Part shown: in pieces, positions 1 through 11,009 of the stretch
Layout: each line of letters begins with the position of its first letter
Position numbering within the stretch: the first letter of the stretch is position 1
NCBI RefSeq assembly: GCF_023856365.1
Contig: NC_064541.1
Span: 26,204,214 to 26,268,213, forward strand
DNA: 64,000 nt
From: Brienomyrus brachyistius
Taxonomy: Eukaryota > Chordata > Actinopteri > Osteoglossiformes > Mormyridae
Reading direction: 5' to 3'
The notes under the pieces: generated by a model
The model's database searches: none
What the model was told of the DNA's origin: nothing
The model's input: the letters and a program-made list of their open reading frames with translations, nothing else
Program-made: the position numbers and the translations under genes

Positions 1-1330
1 GTGAGAGCGAACGTCGGGCTTGGTTAGGGATGTCCCTGTCACACGTCACCTTCACGGGGGGGGCAGGGCACTCGGGAAAGAGCAGTTGGGCCTCTGCGTG
101 TCCTTCCCAGCGTCCCTACCGCATGCCGGGGGGAGGCCTCACGCCAGATTCCGCGGTCCATATCTGGCAGATGTTCAAAATTTGCATTCTGTTTACCCAG
201 CGCTAACCTCTCTTCCCTGTCCCCCCCTTCCCCCCACCCACTTCATACATTTTACCAGCAGCATCCTATGCACTGATTAATTTGTTAATCCACCCCAGGT
301 TTTGCATCATGGGGGCCCAGTTGAAGTAATTTTTTCCCAGGCCTGGGAATTAAGCACAGCAGGCCTGCTGTTCGCTGCTGGTGCAGATGTTAAACTCAGT
401 GCATATATCTTTCATTCCTCCTGGAAACTCGACTGCATGTGTATATGTAAGAATCAGTGTGTGGACGTTCCAGGACGGGGTACAGACAGAAAGCAAGCTC
501 ATTACCTCCCTTCACCTGTAGTCCATTCTCGTGGGAGCATTGTTTTCTCTCATCCCAAACAGCAATGCCCAATTGCAAATGTGACTCACTCTACACGCTG
601 GTGTGTTTCCTGTGTTCTGCTTTCATGACATCAGAACGTCCGTCTTTTGGTTCGTTCCTCCCCACTGGTTTTGTTAAACTCATCCCTACCCACAAACAGA
701 GTTGTTCCTGTTCCTCCTGCCATCTCTCTGTCACGCGCTTCTGTTACGTAAGTGTCTCGGTCTCACGATAACCAAAGTGCACCGCAAGCGGAGACTAATT
801 CACGTCCGACATTTCCCCAATTTCTGCTGTTGGCTGAATCTCTTCCGGAGAGTGTAGGATGAATTTTGGCCAAAAACAGGAGTCATCACCGTTGTGGCCG
901 AGCTTCCTGTGAGTTAATCTGTCCGAGATTTAATGCTGGAGTGATCGGTACTGGTCAGTGTGTGGTGCTGTGGATGTATTTGATGACGCAGGGAAGCTGA
1001 GGAGATTGACTGTCAGCGTCTCCCTGCCTCCATCCACCCCGTGGGCTTGTTTTACAGATACCGTGATGAGGACGCTAGGGGGGGGAGAGTTATGAACCCA
1101 TGTCTGCCATCAGAGCCCAGGACTTCAACCTCTTGTGGAATGTGTCATATTTTCCTCTTTATTTTCATCATCTTATTTAAAAAAATAAAAAATTATTTAA
1201 AAACCTCTGTGACCTTTACGCGGCTACAGCCGCACGCCGAGACGATTTCCTGCTTTGCTGCACCCCAGATGTGGAAAACAAACATATAACCATCAAAAAA
1301 CAAGTGAAAACTGCAGGAGGTGTAAGTGGT
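1..1330. other. Unique non-coding sequence, no gene seen
   Basis: I see no exon, RNA gene or recognisable repeat here. Open frames are short, use no protein family I know and overlap each other in several frames. The only local structure is pyrimidine-rich sequence near 215-245 and an A/T-rich patch near 1178-1200. Confidence 0.6.
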
Positions 1331-1334
1331 GCAA

Positions 1335-1349
1335 CCACTAGGGGGCAGT
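1335..1349 (+). promoter_or_regulatory. CTCF-like motif
   Basis: The sequence CCACTAGGGGGCAGT fits the vertebrate CTCF core consensus (CCASYAGRKGGCRS) at almost every position. This is a motif match read by eye, and binding is inferred. It stands alone, with no other strong match for several kilobases on either side. Confidence 0.45.
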
Positions 1350-1960
1350 AATATTTATGAAGGGGGCCAGGAATGGGTTTGCTGTGTCTGGGGCTCCATA
1401 GCTGAAAAGAGAAACGAGAGAGAATTGAAAATGACGTAAGGTCGATAAGCAAGGCCCCAAGGTTCCCAGCCGGCTGGAGTGCCGTAGTGAAGCCTTGCAA
1501 TCAAGCGGACGTCTTGTAGCAGGCTGCCTGTTTTCTGCCTCTCCACGTATTTACACGACCGCTGGGAGCAGTCACCTTCGTTATAGATAAACCTAAACAT
1601 CATGGAGGTCACTTTAAAAGCTTGTGCTTACTGTCTGAAAGGAAGAGCTTCTAAATCATTCACGTGGGATAGATATTTCACTTCCCCCCGCCCATTTGTT
1701 AATGGGAGCGCTTAAGGCATGGCTGTCTGATGTGGAGTGGCAGGTTTATTGGTCAGTTCGCATCGAGGGAGTGAGGAGAGGCCGTAAAACACGTGACGCT
1801 GACGCTAACGGTGCGGCGACGCTAAGCTATCAGTGCGCCGCGCTCCCTCCATGGCCACGGAATGAGCATCGTGCTCGTATTTCACCTGAGGCTTTTACAT
1901 CTGTTTGGCCCTTAGAAACACGAAGTGCTTACTGGCACCATCTCTAATAGTGAAATACAG
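1350..1960. other. Unique non-coding sequence
   Basis: No coding region or repeat is recognised. A CpG-bearing patch lies at about 1790-1860, with several CG dinucleotides around GACGCTGACGCTAACG, but it is too short to call an island. Confidence 0.55.
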
Positions 1961-1964
1961 CCCA

Positions 1965-2320
1965 CTGCCAGGATTGGTCCCTATCTTACATTATTCCCTG
2001 TGTCATTTCCCTGCTTGGCCAGCAGGTGTCGCTGGCTATCCTGCTTTTTCACTTTTTCTGTATGTTTGCCATTGCTCTGTTCCTAGTTTGTTCCCCTGTT
2101 CCACAGGTTGCCGTGTAACTATGAGGAACCCAGCATCTCCTACTATCATTGAACATTTTGTGTTCTGTGCCACTGTATTACTGTATGTTCTGTATAACCT
2201 TAAGTATATTATCTTATGTTTCTATATGAATCTAATTCTTATATATGGAAACAATGTATGGAAACACAAGCTCCGTAACATTTTACAGTATGGCTTCTTA
2301 GTAACACAGTAGTAACTCAT
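1965..2320 (+). repeat. T/C-rich dispersed repeat, copy 1
   Basis: This stretch shares a block with 43,060-43,200 and 44,455-44,640: an opening like AGGATTGGTCCC, then CCAGCAGGTGTCGCTGG at 2019-2035, then GCTATCCTGC and a T/C-rich run with repeated TGTTCC. It has no coding capacity. I cannot name the family; a non-autonomous transposon or an LTR fragment are both possible. The recurring 17-bp block resembles a CTCF core with one substitution (GTC where GGC is expected). Confidence 0.5.
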
Positions 2321-2344
2321 TTACTACTGTAGTACAAATCATGA

Positions 2345-2815
2345 ACTATACAATAGTTCTTTCAGAGTCAGCGCCCATCTGACCCTGTCATTGTGTCTCT
2401 TCCCTATGTAGCCTGGCTATCCTGTTCCCTCCTGTCCTTATATTAGACTCTTTTGCGTTTCCCCTGCTTCCCGGTCTATATATAGCTCAACGGGCTGAGT
2501 ATGTGGCAGACAGGCTATACTCTCCAGTGGTGCTCGTCAGGCCAGCCTCACCTGTTTGTTTGTTGGTTTTCTGTGTTTCCTGGTGTTTATTAGTCATTTG
2601 CTTCCCTGTTCCAGTTTATCCATAGTTTGTTATTGTTCCTCCCTGTGTTTAATTTGTCCTGTTTATGGTTCTCTACCCCTGCCTTGGTTAAGTTCTGTTT
2701 TACTTGCTTCGCCAGTGTCTTGTTGCCCTGTGCCCTCATTGATTGGTTGTTTTTGATGATTCCTGCATTATTACAGCAGATGCCCCCCACTCATTTCCTC
2801 AGTCGGCCATTATGA
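2345..2815 (+). repeat. T/C-rich dispersed repeat, second segment
   Basis: A long pyrimidine-rich stretch in the same style as 1965-2320, with CTGGCTATCCTGTTCCC near 2412 and many TTGTTCC, TGTTTG and CCTG words. It is similar in composition to the stretches at 43.1-43.9, 44.5-45.1 and 56.7-57.0 kb. Open frames in it are Leu/Cys/Ser-rich on one strand, as expected from T/C-rich DNA, and are not believed to be genes. Confidence 0.4.
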
Positions 2816-3725
2816 ATGTTAGATGTTAGACCTTAAACGCTCCCCCTGTTCTATGACCAGGGGATCGTCCTTCTGTTACCTGTCATCTACTACCTCCACC
2901 CCCCCACACCCGCTTCCTATCCTTGAGCTTCTGCACTGAGATGTGTAATAAAATGAGATTTGATTTTAAAGCATTTAAAAAATGTCCTGAGCATGATGAA
3001 CATGTGGCTCTCTGGCATCTTTCTCTGCAGGGTCCCGCAATCAGCCCACTGCTTAGATGTTTTATTTTTTTATCGTCCAAATCACCGGGTCCCTTGTGTC
3101 GAAATCACAGCCTCAGCCCCAGGCATGGCGGCCTGGGGGTAGGAGGGACCAGAGGTGAACAAAAAGCCCCCCCCCCTCACTGCTAACACAGGTTTGTGCT
3201 GTAAATCAGACTCAGGACTGCGGGTCTAATTCAACAATATCATGAGGGAAAATGTGGGTACTTGGTGTAGCATCGTTTGCTACATTCAGTGAACATCATC
3301 ATTCACTGTCTTACTAGGGAAGTGCTCCAGATACGCCTCCACACTTGGGCTTCACGGCCTGAATGCCCAAGTGATCGAAAGTCCCCCTTTTGATTGCGTC
3401 TTTTCGAGAACCAAACAGAATTCCCGGGGGGGGGGGGGAATTTACCTACATGGACACCCCCCTATAATTCAGCTTTTCAGCACCTGTACATGGCACTGAT
3501 GCTGGGCTGGAGGGGGTCCTGCCTATCTTATCTTTACGTAACAGAGCAAAAAAGGACTCACTCTGCAGAGATGATACTGCAATGAACTTTAAAAACATTT
3601 TTATTTCATTTTTAAAAGTGATTTTTATTAAACAGTAATGTTGGGAAGGGCAGAGACAAATGTACCAAGCGATATTTTGAAAATAACTCTCCCACACGAC
3701 CGAATCTAATCGGATACTACTGAAC
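2816..3725. other. Unique non-coding sequence with a G tract
   Basis: No gene is recognised. It contains a 13-base G homopolymer at 3426-3438 and a short C tract near 3168-3178. The rest shows no repeat that I can match elsewhere in the window. Confidence 0.55.
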
Positions 3726-3727
3726 TT

Positions 3728-4009
3728 CCATCCATCCATTCATCCATCCATAAATCCATCCAACCATCCATCCATTTTAACAGAACATAACCTATTCATG
3801 GTTGTAGGGACTGCAGAAGCTATGAGCACAAGGCAGGGATTAACCTGGGATGTTTTTAGGCGGTGAGGGGAAGCCGGAGTGTCTGAGGGAAACTCCACAC
3901 CAACATAGGGAGAACCTACAAACTCCATGCAGAGCCATGGCGGAAACTCCAACACTCATGCCAGAGGCGTGAGGCTACAGTGCTAACCAGTGCACTGCCG
4001 TGCCGCCCC
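3728..4009 (-). repeat. tRNA-derived SINE (DANA/mermaid-like), diverged
   Basis: Read on the minus strand, this has a GGCGGCA...TGCACTGG head like a tRNA-type promoter, then a middle with GAGTTTG-like and CTCCCTATG-like words, and ends in repeated GGAT. The same order occurs in cleaner copies at 24,857-25,213 and 43,441-43,799. Substitutions and small gaps are frequent, so this is an old copy. The V-SINE assignment rests on my knowledge of fish SINEs. Confidence 0.75.
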
Positions 4010-4742
4010 AACTGTACCCGGGCATTCACTGGAAGCTCAGCCTAGCTGCACTTATGCCTAGACAATGACTCATCAGCTGTCTGTTCGAAATGTGCTATTC
4101 GCCTTGCTTGTACGTTGCATTAGGGAAAACCATCGGCTAAATAAATAAATGTACAGCTGAAGATGCCTGGATAAAATGAAGCAGCATTTATATCACACCC
4201 ATAGTTAAGAATGTAACCCAAACCAGTTCGTATGGAAGCCATCAACGTGACAAAAATGGAAGCGAAGGCTCGGCTCTGCGTTCCTCCTGACGGAGAATCG
4301 TGTTTCCACCATAAAAGTGGAATCAGTATCGTTTTATTATGTCGTATAATCCCAGGCGGGCCTCAGGGAGAACAGAGGGTACGTGGGGGGCAGTAAAGCA
4401 GGACCTGGCAAAACAAACACGCGTTTGTCCTGTCTGGGGGGGAGGGGATGACGAGCTGTCACAGACATCCCACCTCCCCTGGGCGTTCCATAGGTCCCTG
4501 GCGAATGATGTGCAACATTCCGGAATTCTGTCACTATGATTTATGCCGGTAAAATTAGCCAGAAAGACGTTTAACCACCACAGCCCCAACACTTGGTCTG
4601 GCACCTCAACACCTCTGCCGGGCACTACTGTAGTATTTTGGGTTTCTTTCAGAATCCACTGTGATTTTCTGTAATTTATTAGAATACCAGCCAAGCCTAG
4701 CCTGCGCCCCCCACTCTCATGCATCTACTAAGCAGTGGGGGT
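4010..4742. other. Unique non-coding sequence
   Basis: No recognised gene or repeat. It runs from the SINE head to a 17-base G tract at 4743-4759. Confidence 0.55.
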
Positions 4743-4822
4743 GGGGGGGGGGGGGGGGGCTGCACTGTGGCCTGTGGGACTGGCCTTCTGAATTCTGCAC
4801 CCTGCCCCTGCATTGTGACTCG

Positions 4823-4862
<40 letters not shown>
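4743..4862. repeat. G17 tract and (CT)19 microsatellite
   Basis: A 17-base G run (4743-4759) is followed about 65 bases later by an uninterrupted CT dinucleotide array at 4825-4862. The CT array lies immediately beside the MITE-like unit that follows. Confidence 0.95.
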
Positions 4863-4865
<3 letters not shown>

Positions 4866-4872
4866 AGTCATG

Positions 4873-5067
4873 CATGTATTATATTGTGGAGACCTGCTAT
4901 TGTTCTTCGGTCCCCACAAAGGGGAAACTCAAATTTATAGAAATCTGACTGCAAACAAAAAACTAAAACTGCCAAAAGTCTTTGTTTGGGCACTTGTGGT
5001 TAAGGTTGGGATTAGAGTTATTCCCAAAAAAAGGAATGGAGAGTCCCCACAAGGATATGAATACAAA
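4873..5067 (-). mobile_element. MITE-like element flanked by microsatellites
   Basis: It contains GTCCCCACAAAGGGGAAA near 4909, a TTAAGGTTGGGATTAGAG-like middle and TCCCCACAAGGATATGAAT near the far end. These are the reverse complement of the pattern in the elements at 15,101-15,371 and 49,035-49,258. The copy is bracketed by (CT)n on one side and (TG)n on the other. It has no coding capacity, and target duplications were not resolved. Confidence 0.6.
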
Positions 5068-5094
5068 TGTGTGTGTGTGTGTGTGTGTGTGTGT
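5068..5094. repeat. (TG)n microsatellite
   Basis: An uninterrupted TG array of about 13 units, abutting the end of the MITE-like unit to its left. Confidence 0.95.
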
Positions 5095-5560
5095 ACCCTG
5101 TACTTACCCTGCAGTGGCTTGGCCTCTCAGGGAATCCCGGGAGAAGCCCCAGGTTCGCCGTGACCCGCCCTGAACGGCTGGAAGTTGAATGGGCAGCAGG
5201 CACTGTATGAGGTATGAACCAGGGAAAACACAGGGGGGCGCCGTAGAGGCACAAGACACAGTATCCTCATCACATGTGAGGATGTTTTTATTGCTGCAGA
5301 GGACCTGGAATAGATATGGTATTTAAAATGACTGCGAGAATGTTTGCGGATGCTAGATGTGGATCTTTGAACCCGAGGGGCTCTACTCTGACCCAGAGCC
5401 CCTGTGTGTTTGTTAGTTTCTCAGAGAAGCATCTAATTTAGTAACCTAATCCAGGAAGGACAGGGTGTAATGTAGTGCTCAGTCAATCACTATGGCACAC
5501 TGTGAGTAACGAACAGCTGAAGCGATACAGAGAGAGTACACCATCCACACACAGTGGGGG
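5095..5560. other. Unique non-coding sequence
   Basis: No gene is recognised. The first 80 bases contain a weak echo of SINE 3' sequence (CCAGGTTCGCCGTGACCCG... GGCAGCAGG), too poor to delimit. The remainder matches nothing else in the window. Confidence 0.5.
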
Positions 5561-5625
5561 AGAGATTCGAACCTATAATCAGTCAGCAGTGGTAGGAGGC
5601 TATCCAGTGAGCCACCATATCGCCC
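5561..5625 (-). repeat. SINE head fragment (tRNA-like)
   Basis: The minus strand reads GGGCGATATGGTGGCTCACT at the left and AGGTTCGAATCTCTCC at the right. These are the A-box and B-box-bearing ends of a tRNA-derived SINE. Only the head survives. It is not a functional tRNA because there is no anticodon stem or acceptor pairing. Confidence 0.6.
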
Positions 5626-5629
5626 TTAG

Positions 5630-6234
5630 CTGACTTTGGAAGATATATTTAAGTATAAATTTATAATGACGTTTAACATGCACATAAGATGGCAATGAAT
5701 TAAAACCTTAAAATGCCAGAGAGATGGAAAATCAATTTTATGTATATAAAAACAAAATAGTCAGGCTTGTGGTATTTAAGTCAGAACCCGAGCTGGCCAG
5801 GGACAAAGATATAAATGTGAGACGCAGTTATGCTGAGATATGAGCAGGACTGGCATTTTACGGCAGCAGTTCGGAGCAGGCGGGGCAACAGTTCCGGCGA
5901 GATCGCTTCGGCCATCAGCTGGTCTTTGTTTCTTATTGCTGTGCCAGAACCCCCCACACCCCCCCCAAGCCCCATACGCTGTCAAGGACAGGCCAGTTCT
6001 TAGAGAATCTGGGGGACATTCTGCCCTCAGTCAGCCTGAGCGGGGAGGGGTTTGTAAGGGGATTTGGCGGGGGTATGTGTCGAGGTAGCTGAGGAGTGAG
6101 AGGTTAGGGGCGGGTTGGGGGTGCTGTCGGTTCTGGAGGTAGACACCATCCTCACCTCCTCGCCCGTTTGTGTGGCCAGTGCCAAATGCAGACACAGGGA
6201 CCTGAAAAGCTTGATGTCATGCTGATATTCATGG
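5630..6234. other. Unique non-coding sequence
   Basis: A/T-rich from 5640 to 5770, then mixed composition with a C-rich run near 5950-5970. No gene or dispersed repeat is recognised. Confidence 0.55.
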
Positions 6235-6700
6235 TCTGTTTGCGGGCGGGCGCAGCGGACCGCTAAATTAAACCACCGCGTTTGGGAGGAGAGGGACCTG
6301 TCACGGGCGTATAAAAGGAACCGGACGCTCTGGGGTGGGGATTGGGGGGGCAGACTGATGAGTTCATTATAAGACTGACCTACAGCTTGTAGCGATGTGG
6401 ACGACTGCATGGCCAGCATACGCACACACACTGACACACGCGCTCACTCACAAACAATGGGAATGTAATTGCATTTCTACGTCGTGCTGGGCGACTCTGT
6501 CGGGACAGAAAATTATACAGGGTTATCTTTCAGCGGCCGATGCGGAATGAATACCGGCATCGCAGTGAAGGTTACCGCGGCCCACGTGAGAACAGCCGGG
6601 GTGTGCCGCCAAAGGGAAAGGCCGGGCCGGGGCACGATTTATAGGCGGGCATGGAATGTTATGGAAGGTTATCCGACTGTCGGCCCGTCGCCAGCCAAAG
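6235..6700 (+). promoter_or_regulatory. CpG-rich block with TATA box; possible promoter
   Basis: CG dinucleotides are dense at 6240-6320 and again at 6480-6690, unlike the flanks. A consensus TATA box, TATAAAAGG, lies at 6310-6318 and is followed by G-rich sequence where a start site would fall about 30 bases later. No convincing exon follows, so a promoter is only inferred. An unmethylated enhancer or chance composition would look the same. Confidence 0.3.
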
Positions 6701-7112
6701 ACCCATGGGATGGAGGAATGTTTTATGACATGAACAAAAGTAGGAATAACCACAACAAACAGCGTACAGAGAAGCAGCCCAGATTAAAGACATTTTCCCT
6801 GGTGCTTTTAGCCAAAATGTTTTTTATTTTTTATTTTTTTTGTGTGTGGCTACACATTTAACTTATTTAGATTGAACAGGAGGTTGTCTAAATTAACCAA
6901 GTTATCTGGGATGTTTGCAAATTTGAGAAAATGACAGGACAATCCGCGATGTGCTGGCAACTCAGATTTGCAAAGAAAAATGATGATGATCAATTACGAT
7001 GTTCTGGCTTCCTCCTACTGGCATGTTATAAAAAGTTACAAACTTCATACAAAACCATGTTGGTCAGTTATCAACCATCACAAAATATTCCAGTTTCTCA
7101 GCTGCACGCAGG
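6701..7112. other. Unique non-coding sequence
   Basis: A T-rich run at 6820-6842 is the only low-complexity feature. No gene is recognised. Confidence 0.55.
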
Positions 7113-7345
7113 GTGGCGCTAGTAGTATAGTGGCTGTACCTCACTGTGTCCCCCCACTCTGTGTGTGGAATTTGCTTACGCTCCCCATGTTTGCCAGGGG
7201 GGGGGGGGTATTTCCTTCAAATACTTGTGCTAGGCTAATCGGTATCTTTGAGTTGCCCTTGGTATGCCTGTGCCCTGCAATGGACCGACGTCCTATTCAT
7301 GGTGTCCCTGTGCCTAGTGCCCTGCGCCTCCTGGAATGAACCCCA
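7113..7345 (+). repeat. Diverged SINE, plus orientation
   Basis: It keeps the order of the SINE family in forward orientation: GGTGGCGCTAGTAGTATAGTG as head, GGAATTTGC then GCTCCCCATGTTTG, a 12-base G tract at 7197-7208 replacing part of the middle, GAGTTGCCCTTGG, then CCCTGCAATGGAC and GCGCCTCCTGGA. The copy is old and lacks the GGAT tail. Confidence 0.55.
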
Positions 7346-8746
7346 AGCCCACTGTGACACAGCTTGCCGTCTCCCGTTCTACAGATCGGAGTGTATTTTC
7401 GAGCTGCGAAATTAAATCCAGGCCCACAGATCCTGGGCCATTCAGTTACCGCGTCATTTTACGGTTAATCTTAATCGAACTTAATCAAAACTCTTTTCCC
7501 AAAATGCCTGGCATTTCTCTGTGGATGGAAACTGGAGCATGATGCCGCGTTGGCATTCCTGCCCGCGTGCGAAGGCCAGCCTCTCATCAGCTGCAGCCGA
7601 TTTCGTGGCATCGGTGCGCCTCGTTGCGAGCAGCTTTCTGCTTTGTGAAGTTCTGTCTTCAGCAAATCTCTCAGGAGAGCGTTATTTCGGCATCGGAGTC
7701 GTTATTTCCCAGGATGCCTTGCTGAGCACAAAATATTTCTCGGTATTCACTTCTCCTCGTAGGTAATCAGGAGAGATTTCTGATGTGCTTATTTTTAAAC
7801 CTCGAACGGGGAGAAAGGGGGGGGGGGGGGAACAGTGGGAAACCAAAGGTAGAGTTTGACCTAGAACATTTCTCTGGATTTAGTAAACAAAAAGACGCGC
7901 AACTCAACGGAAATGCTGGTATCTTCAGACACCAAAGGACCACATCAGACAACTGACTCCCACACAAGATGCAACCTGGCATCTCAGGATGGCTCCTGAA
8001 CAAGCAAAGGACCCTTTGGAAGACAGGGAAAGAACATATTAGTCTAGGAGGAGGTGAAGTAAAGTATCTCTTAGTAGTACAGGAATATCAGGGAGGCCAC
8101 CTGCACTACACTGTGCTTCATACTAAAATGCTGGTAAACAGTAATTTGTTTGTAAACACTTTACTGAATGCTTTCGGCATTGCCGTACGTACTCTGCCGA
8201 GCCAGACTTGACCAGAGAGGTCCTCGTCATGCCCCGCTCGTCCGCTCCTCCCGTGTGCCAGGCCTCCTCATCTACCTCTGATGGAATCCCTGTGTGACCA
8301 GCTGTTATTCGTTGTTGTTGATTAGTCCACTATATTTAAATTAAAGCATGTTTCCTCAGTCCGGTCATTAACGTCCGTCTTGTTATGGTGTATCGTGTTC
8401 CTCGCTGTTTTCTAATTAAATCCCTCGTTCACCGTATTTCCCGGCTCCGTGCCCAAGCGGTCTTCTTTCGGTTTTCACACTGAAGTAGCTGTAACATCGT
8501 TTTACTTCATTCATAAACTTAGCAGACAATTTTCTCCAAAGTGAGATTAAAATAAGACAGCAGAGTCACATAGATCCTGGAGCGATTGGGAGTTTAAGAC
8601 CTCGTTCAGGAGACCAACAACGAAATTACTCCGCCGACCACGGGATTCAGCCCAGCTACCTTCCAATCACCCAAGCAGTATCCTAACCTACCGAACCGCC
8701 ATAGCAAGTATTACACATGTTTTTGAAGAGACAGCTTGAGGAAAAT
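7346..8746. other. Mostly unique sequence
   Basis: There is a CpG-bearing patch at about 7540-7710 and a 14-base G tract at 7817-7830. No exon or transposon is recognised. The segment 8630-8695 ends in CTAACCTACCGAACCGCC, which could be a degenerate minus-strand SINE head, but I cannot support its limits. Confidence 0.5.
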
Positions 8747-8771
8747 CCCCCCCCCCCCAAAAAAAAAAAAA
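8747..8771. repeat. C12-A13 homopolymer junction
   Basis: Twelve C are followed directly by about thirteen A. The same C-then-A arrangement recurs at 19,580-19,609. Confidence 0.9.
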
Positions 8772-8901
8772 CGAATTTAGGGTGAGGTTTGTTCTGTTTG
8801 GTGCACCTTGGTCTCTCTGTTCTGAAGCTCTGAGGAAGGTGTAGTGAAAATGTATTACGGTCACTTCTGAGGGGTTTATGGACCCAAAGAGCAGGATACA
8901 A

Positions 8902-8943
8902 GTGAATGCAGTGTGAATGCAGTGTGAAGGCAGTGTGAATGCA
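8902..8943 (+). repeat. 11-bp tandem repeat
   Basis: The unit GTGTGAATGCA occurs almost four times in phase; one unit has GG in place of TG. Confidence 0.9.
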
Positions 8944-9810
8944 CAGGGGACAACATCTCTACAAGTTGCTGAAATATCTACTGCATGATGCTGTAATATA
9001 GTCTCACTTGGTGCTTCAAAGATTCTCAGGTCACAAGTCAATGAGGAATAAATCCTCGCATTTAGTCACTCCCATGGGGATAACCCTGTGGTTTCTGCTC
9101 ATTAAACCTTCATCTTTATCTCAGTAAAATAGTCAGCCCCCACCCCCCCCCCAGGTCCCAGGTGAATTCCTGATGTCCTTGCAGGAGGAACGTAATCAGA
9201 TTCGTTTCTGTTCTCCGTATATATTCATTTTTTTCTATAAATGGCTGATTTTGCTCACATATTTTCTCCTTTTCTTACTTACAAAGGGGTCTTTTACATG
9301 CCCGCATAACAGTTTGCCGAACCAGTAGCACATTTGCTTTATGTCTTCTGATGTAAAATTAAACCACAGAGCCAGCTGAGGGTCTTCTTCCTGTTTTGGA
9401 GCTGAGGCTTTTTGTGAAGATACTGCTGATGCTGGTGAATGACAGATCTTGTTCTGGAACCAGGTTCAGAAGGAAGATATGATATTCAGACCGGCTCCCA
9501 CATGCAGATCTGGAGAGTGGCTCCGAAACCTGACCACCTCATTGGCCACCCATGTCATATTTGCATTTTGCTCAGAATCACTGCCTGAATTATAAAAATT
9601 TAAAACCTATAAATATGTTAAAGCATTTAGGTATCTTAAATATTATCTTGTTTTTTAAATGCCTTATAGACAGTTTTAGAGTTATGTGCCACCCCAGGAT
9701 AACCTCTGGACCCACCCTGGGCAACCCTTTAAAAATGTTATTGCCCTCCCACTGCCTGACCAAGTTGGGTTAATGGAGTAATCCAGCAAAGTTAAACTGA
9801 GACCATCGCA
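8944..9810. other. Unique non-coding sequence
   Basis: A C-rich patch lies near 9142-9152. No gene or matching repeat is recognised. Confidence 0.5.
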
Positions 9811-9919
9811 GGATTGTACCATTGCAGATAGGACTATACCATTGCAATATGGATTATTCCATTACAGCATGGACTGTACCATTGCAGCATGCACTATACC
9901 ATTTCAGCATGCACTGTAC
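9811..9919 (+). repeat. 20-bp minisatellite
   Basis: About five and a half units of a 20-bp motif of the form GGACTRTACCATTGCAGCAT begin at 9811, 9831, 9851, 9871, 9891 and 9911, with no length change. A further related unit (GACTATACCATCGCAGCG) appears at 10,094, on the other side of an inserted MITE-like element. Confidence 0.9.
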
Positions 9920-10093
9920 CAGAGCTATTCAAATCACGGTCCTCAAGGGCCAAGCCCTGCTTATTTTCCAGCCTTCCGTTAATTGTGAGCCGACTGTGAA
10001 GCCTCTGGCCAATCAGAATCAGCAATTATTAAACTAACTACTTAGTAGAACTGAAAACAAGGCCTGGATTTGGAATCGAAGGCCAGATTTGAA
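9920..10093. mobile_element. hAT-type MITE-like insertion in the minisatellite
   Basis: It begins CAGAGCTATTCAAATC followed by a GGTCCTCAAGGGCC word, and ends near GGCCAGATTTGAA, giving partly complementary ends (ATTCAAATC against GATTTGAA). The flanking 8-mers CACTGTAC (9912-9919) and GACTATAC (10,094-10,101) agree at six of eight places. However, both are also minisatellite sequence, so the duplication is not independent evidence. No coding capacity. Confidence 0.5.
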
Positions 10094-10180
10094 GACTATA
10101 CCATCGCAGCGTCTCAGCAAAGTCTGTGGCAGCTGGCCAAGAAGGTGAACTTCAGGGAATTGCAGTCCTCCACATGGTAC

Positions 10181-10393
10181 CTTCACTTCTCTTCACTTCA
10201 CTTCACTTCACTTCACTTCACTTCTTCTCTTCTCTTCTCTTCACTTCACTTCACTTCACTTCACTTCTCTTCACTTCTCTTTACTTCACTTCACTTCACT
10301 TCTCTTCTCTTCTCTTCACTTCACTTCACTTCACTTCACTTCACTTCACTTCACTTCTCTTCACTTCACTTCTCTTCACTTCACTCTTCACTC
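10181..10393 (+). repeat. Pentanucleotide satellite (CTTCA/CTTCT)n
   Basis: About 213 bases of CTTCA and CTTCT pentamers with at least one phase change near 10,225. Both long plus-strand frames through it encode only Ser/Leu/His/Phe/Thr repeats, which is a by-product of the 5-bp unit. Confidence 0.95.
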
Positions 10394-11009
10394 AGCCTCT
10401 AAACAACATTTCTTGATCAGCGCTACCAACTAACACTTCAGCAACCCAACAGCACCAATTACACTCCGCAGTGCCCTGATTCTAGACCCTGAGAGTTTCT
10501 GGCACATATACCGACTCACTTCACTACACCTTCACCACAGCCGCGATTAACCCTGTCACTTCCCAAGGGGCCGCTTTGCAACACCAGCCCTGCCCCCCGT
10601 ACTGGCATTGCATGAAATGCATCCCATTCCCCATGACCATGACTGTGGAGGACGTGGGGGGGCTCTGGTGTGGTCCAGCCCCAGGCAAAAGGTCAAGCAG
10701 GCTGTGGTAAGGAAAGGGTGATTAAGTCTTGGAGCATTTCCTGGCAGAAGGGCAGATGCCTAGTCTGAAAAACAGGGGATCCAGCGTAATGAAACTGGAT
10801 GTATGAGGCCTGGGGGCAGGTAGGGGGTGATTATGCCCCACTGCCCCCCCCTGCCAGCTACACTCACCTGAATGATTTATGCACCATCTGTTCCATCTGG
10901 TGGCCCTGGCCAGACGGACCCCCCCCCCCCCCTTGCTGTACATGGGCACCACAAAGCACCCCCCCCCCCCCATAATTAAATTATACTCCCTCCTGGACAT
11001 TTTGGAGCT
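10394..11009. other. Non-coding sequence with two C tracts
   Basis: Two long C runs, at 10,919-10,932 and 10,959-10,971, lie 26 bases apart. No gene is recognised. Confidence 0.6.

Noticed and set aside
2460..2490. TATA box (CTATATATAG) as promoter
   Set aside because: Lies within the T/C-rich dispersed sequence without CpG density or a following exon.
7113..7125. CTCF-like word GCAGGGTGGCGCT
   Set aside because: Spacing of the core is off by one base and the sequence is the head of a SINE copy.
10070..10402. Coding frame of Ser/Leu/His/Phe/Thr repeats
   Set aside because: Direct translation of a pentanucleotide satellite; two different frames give the same kind of peptide.
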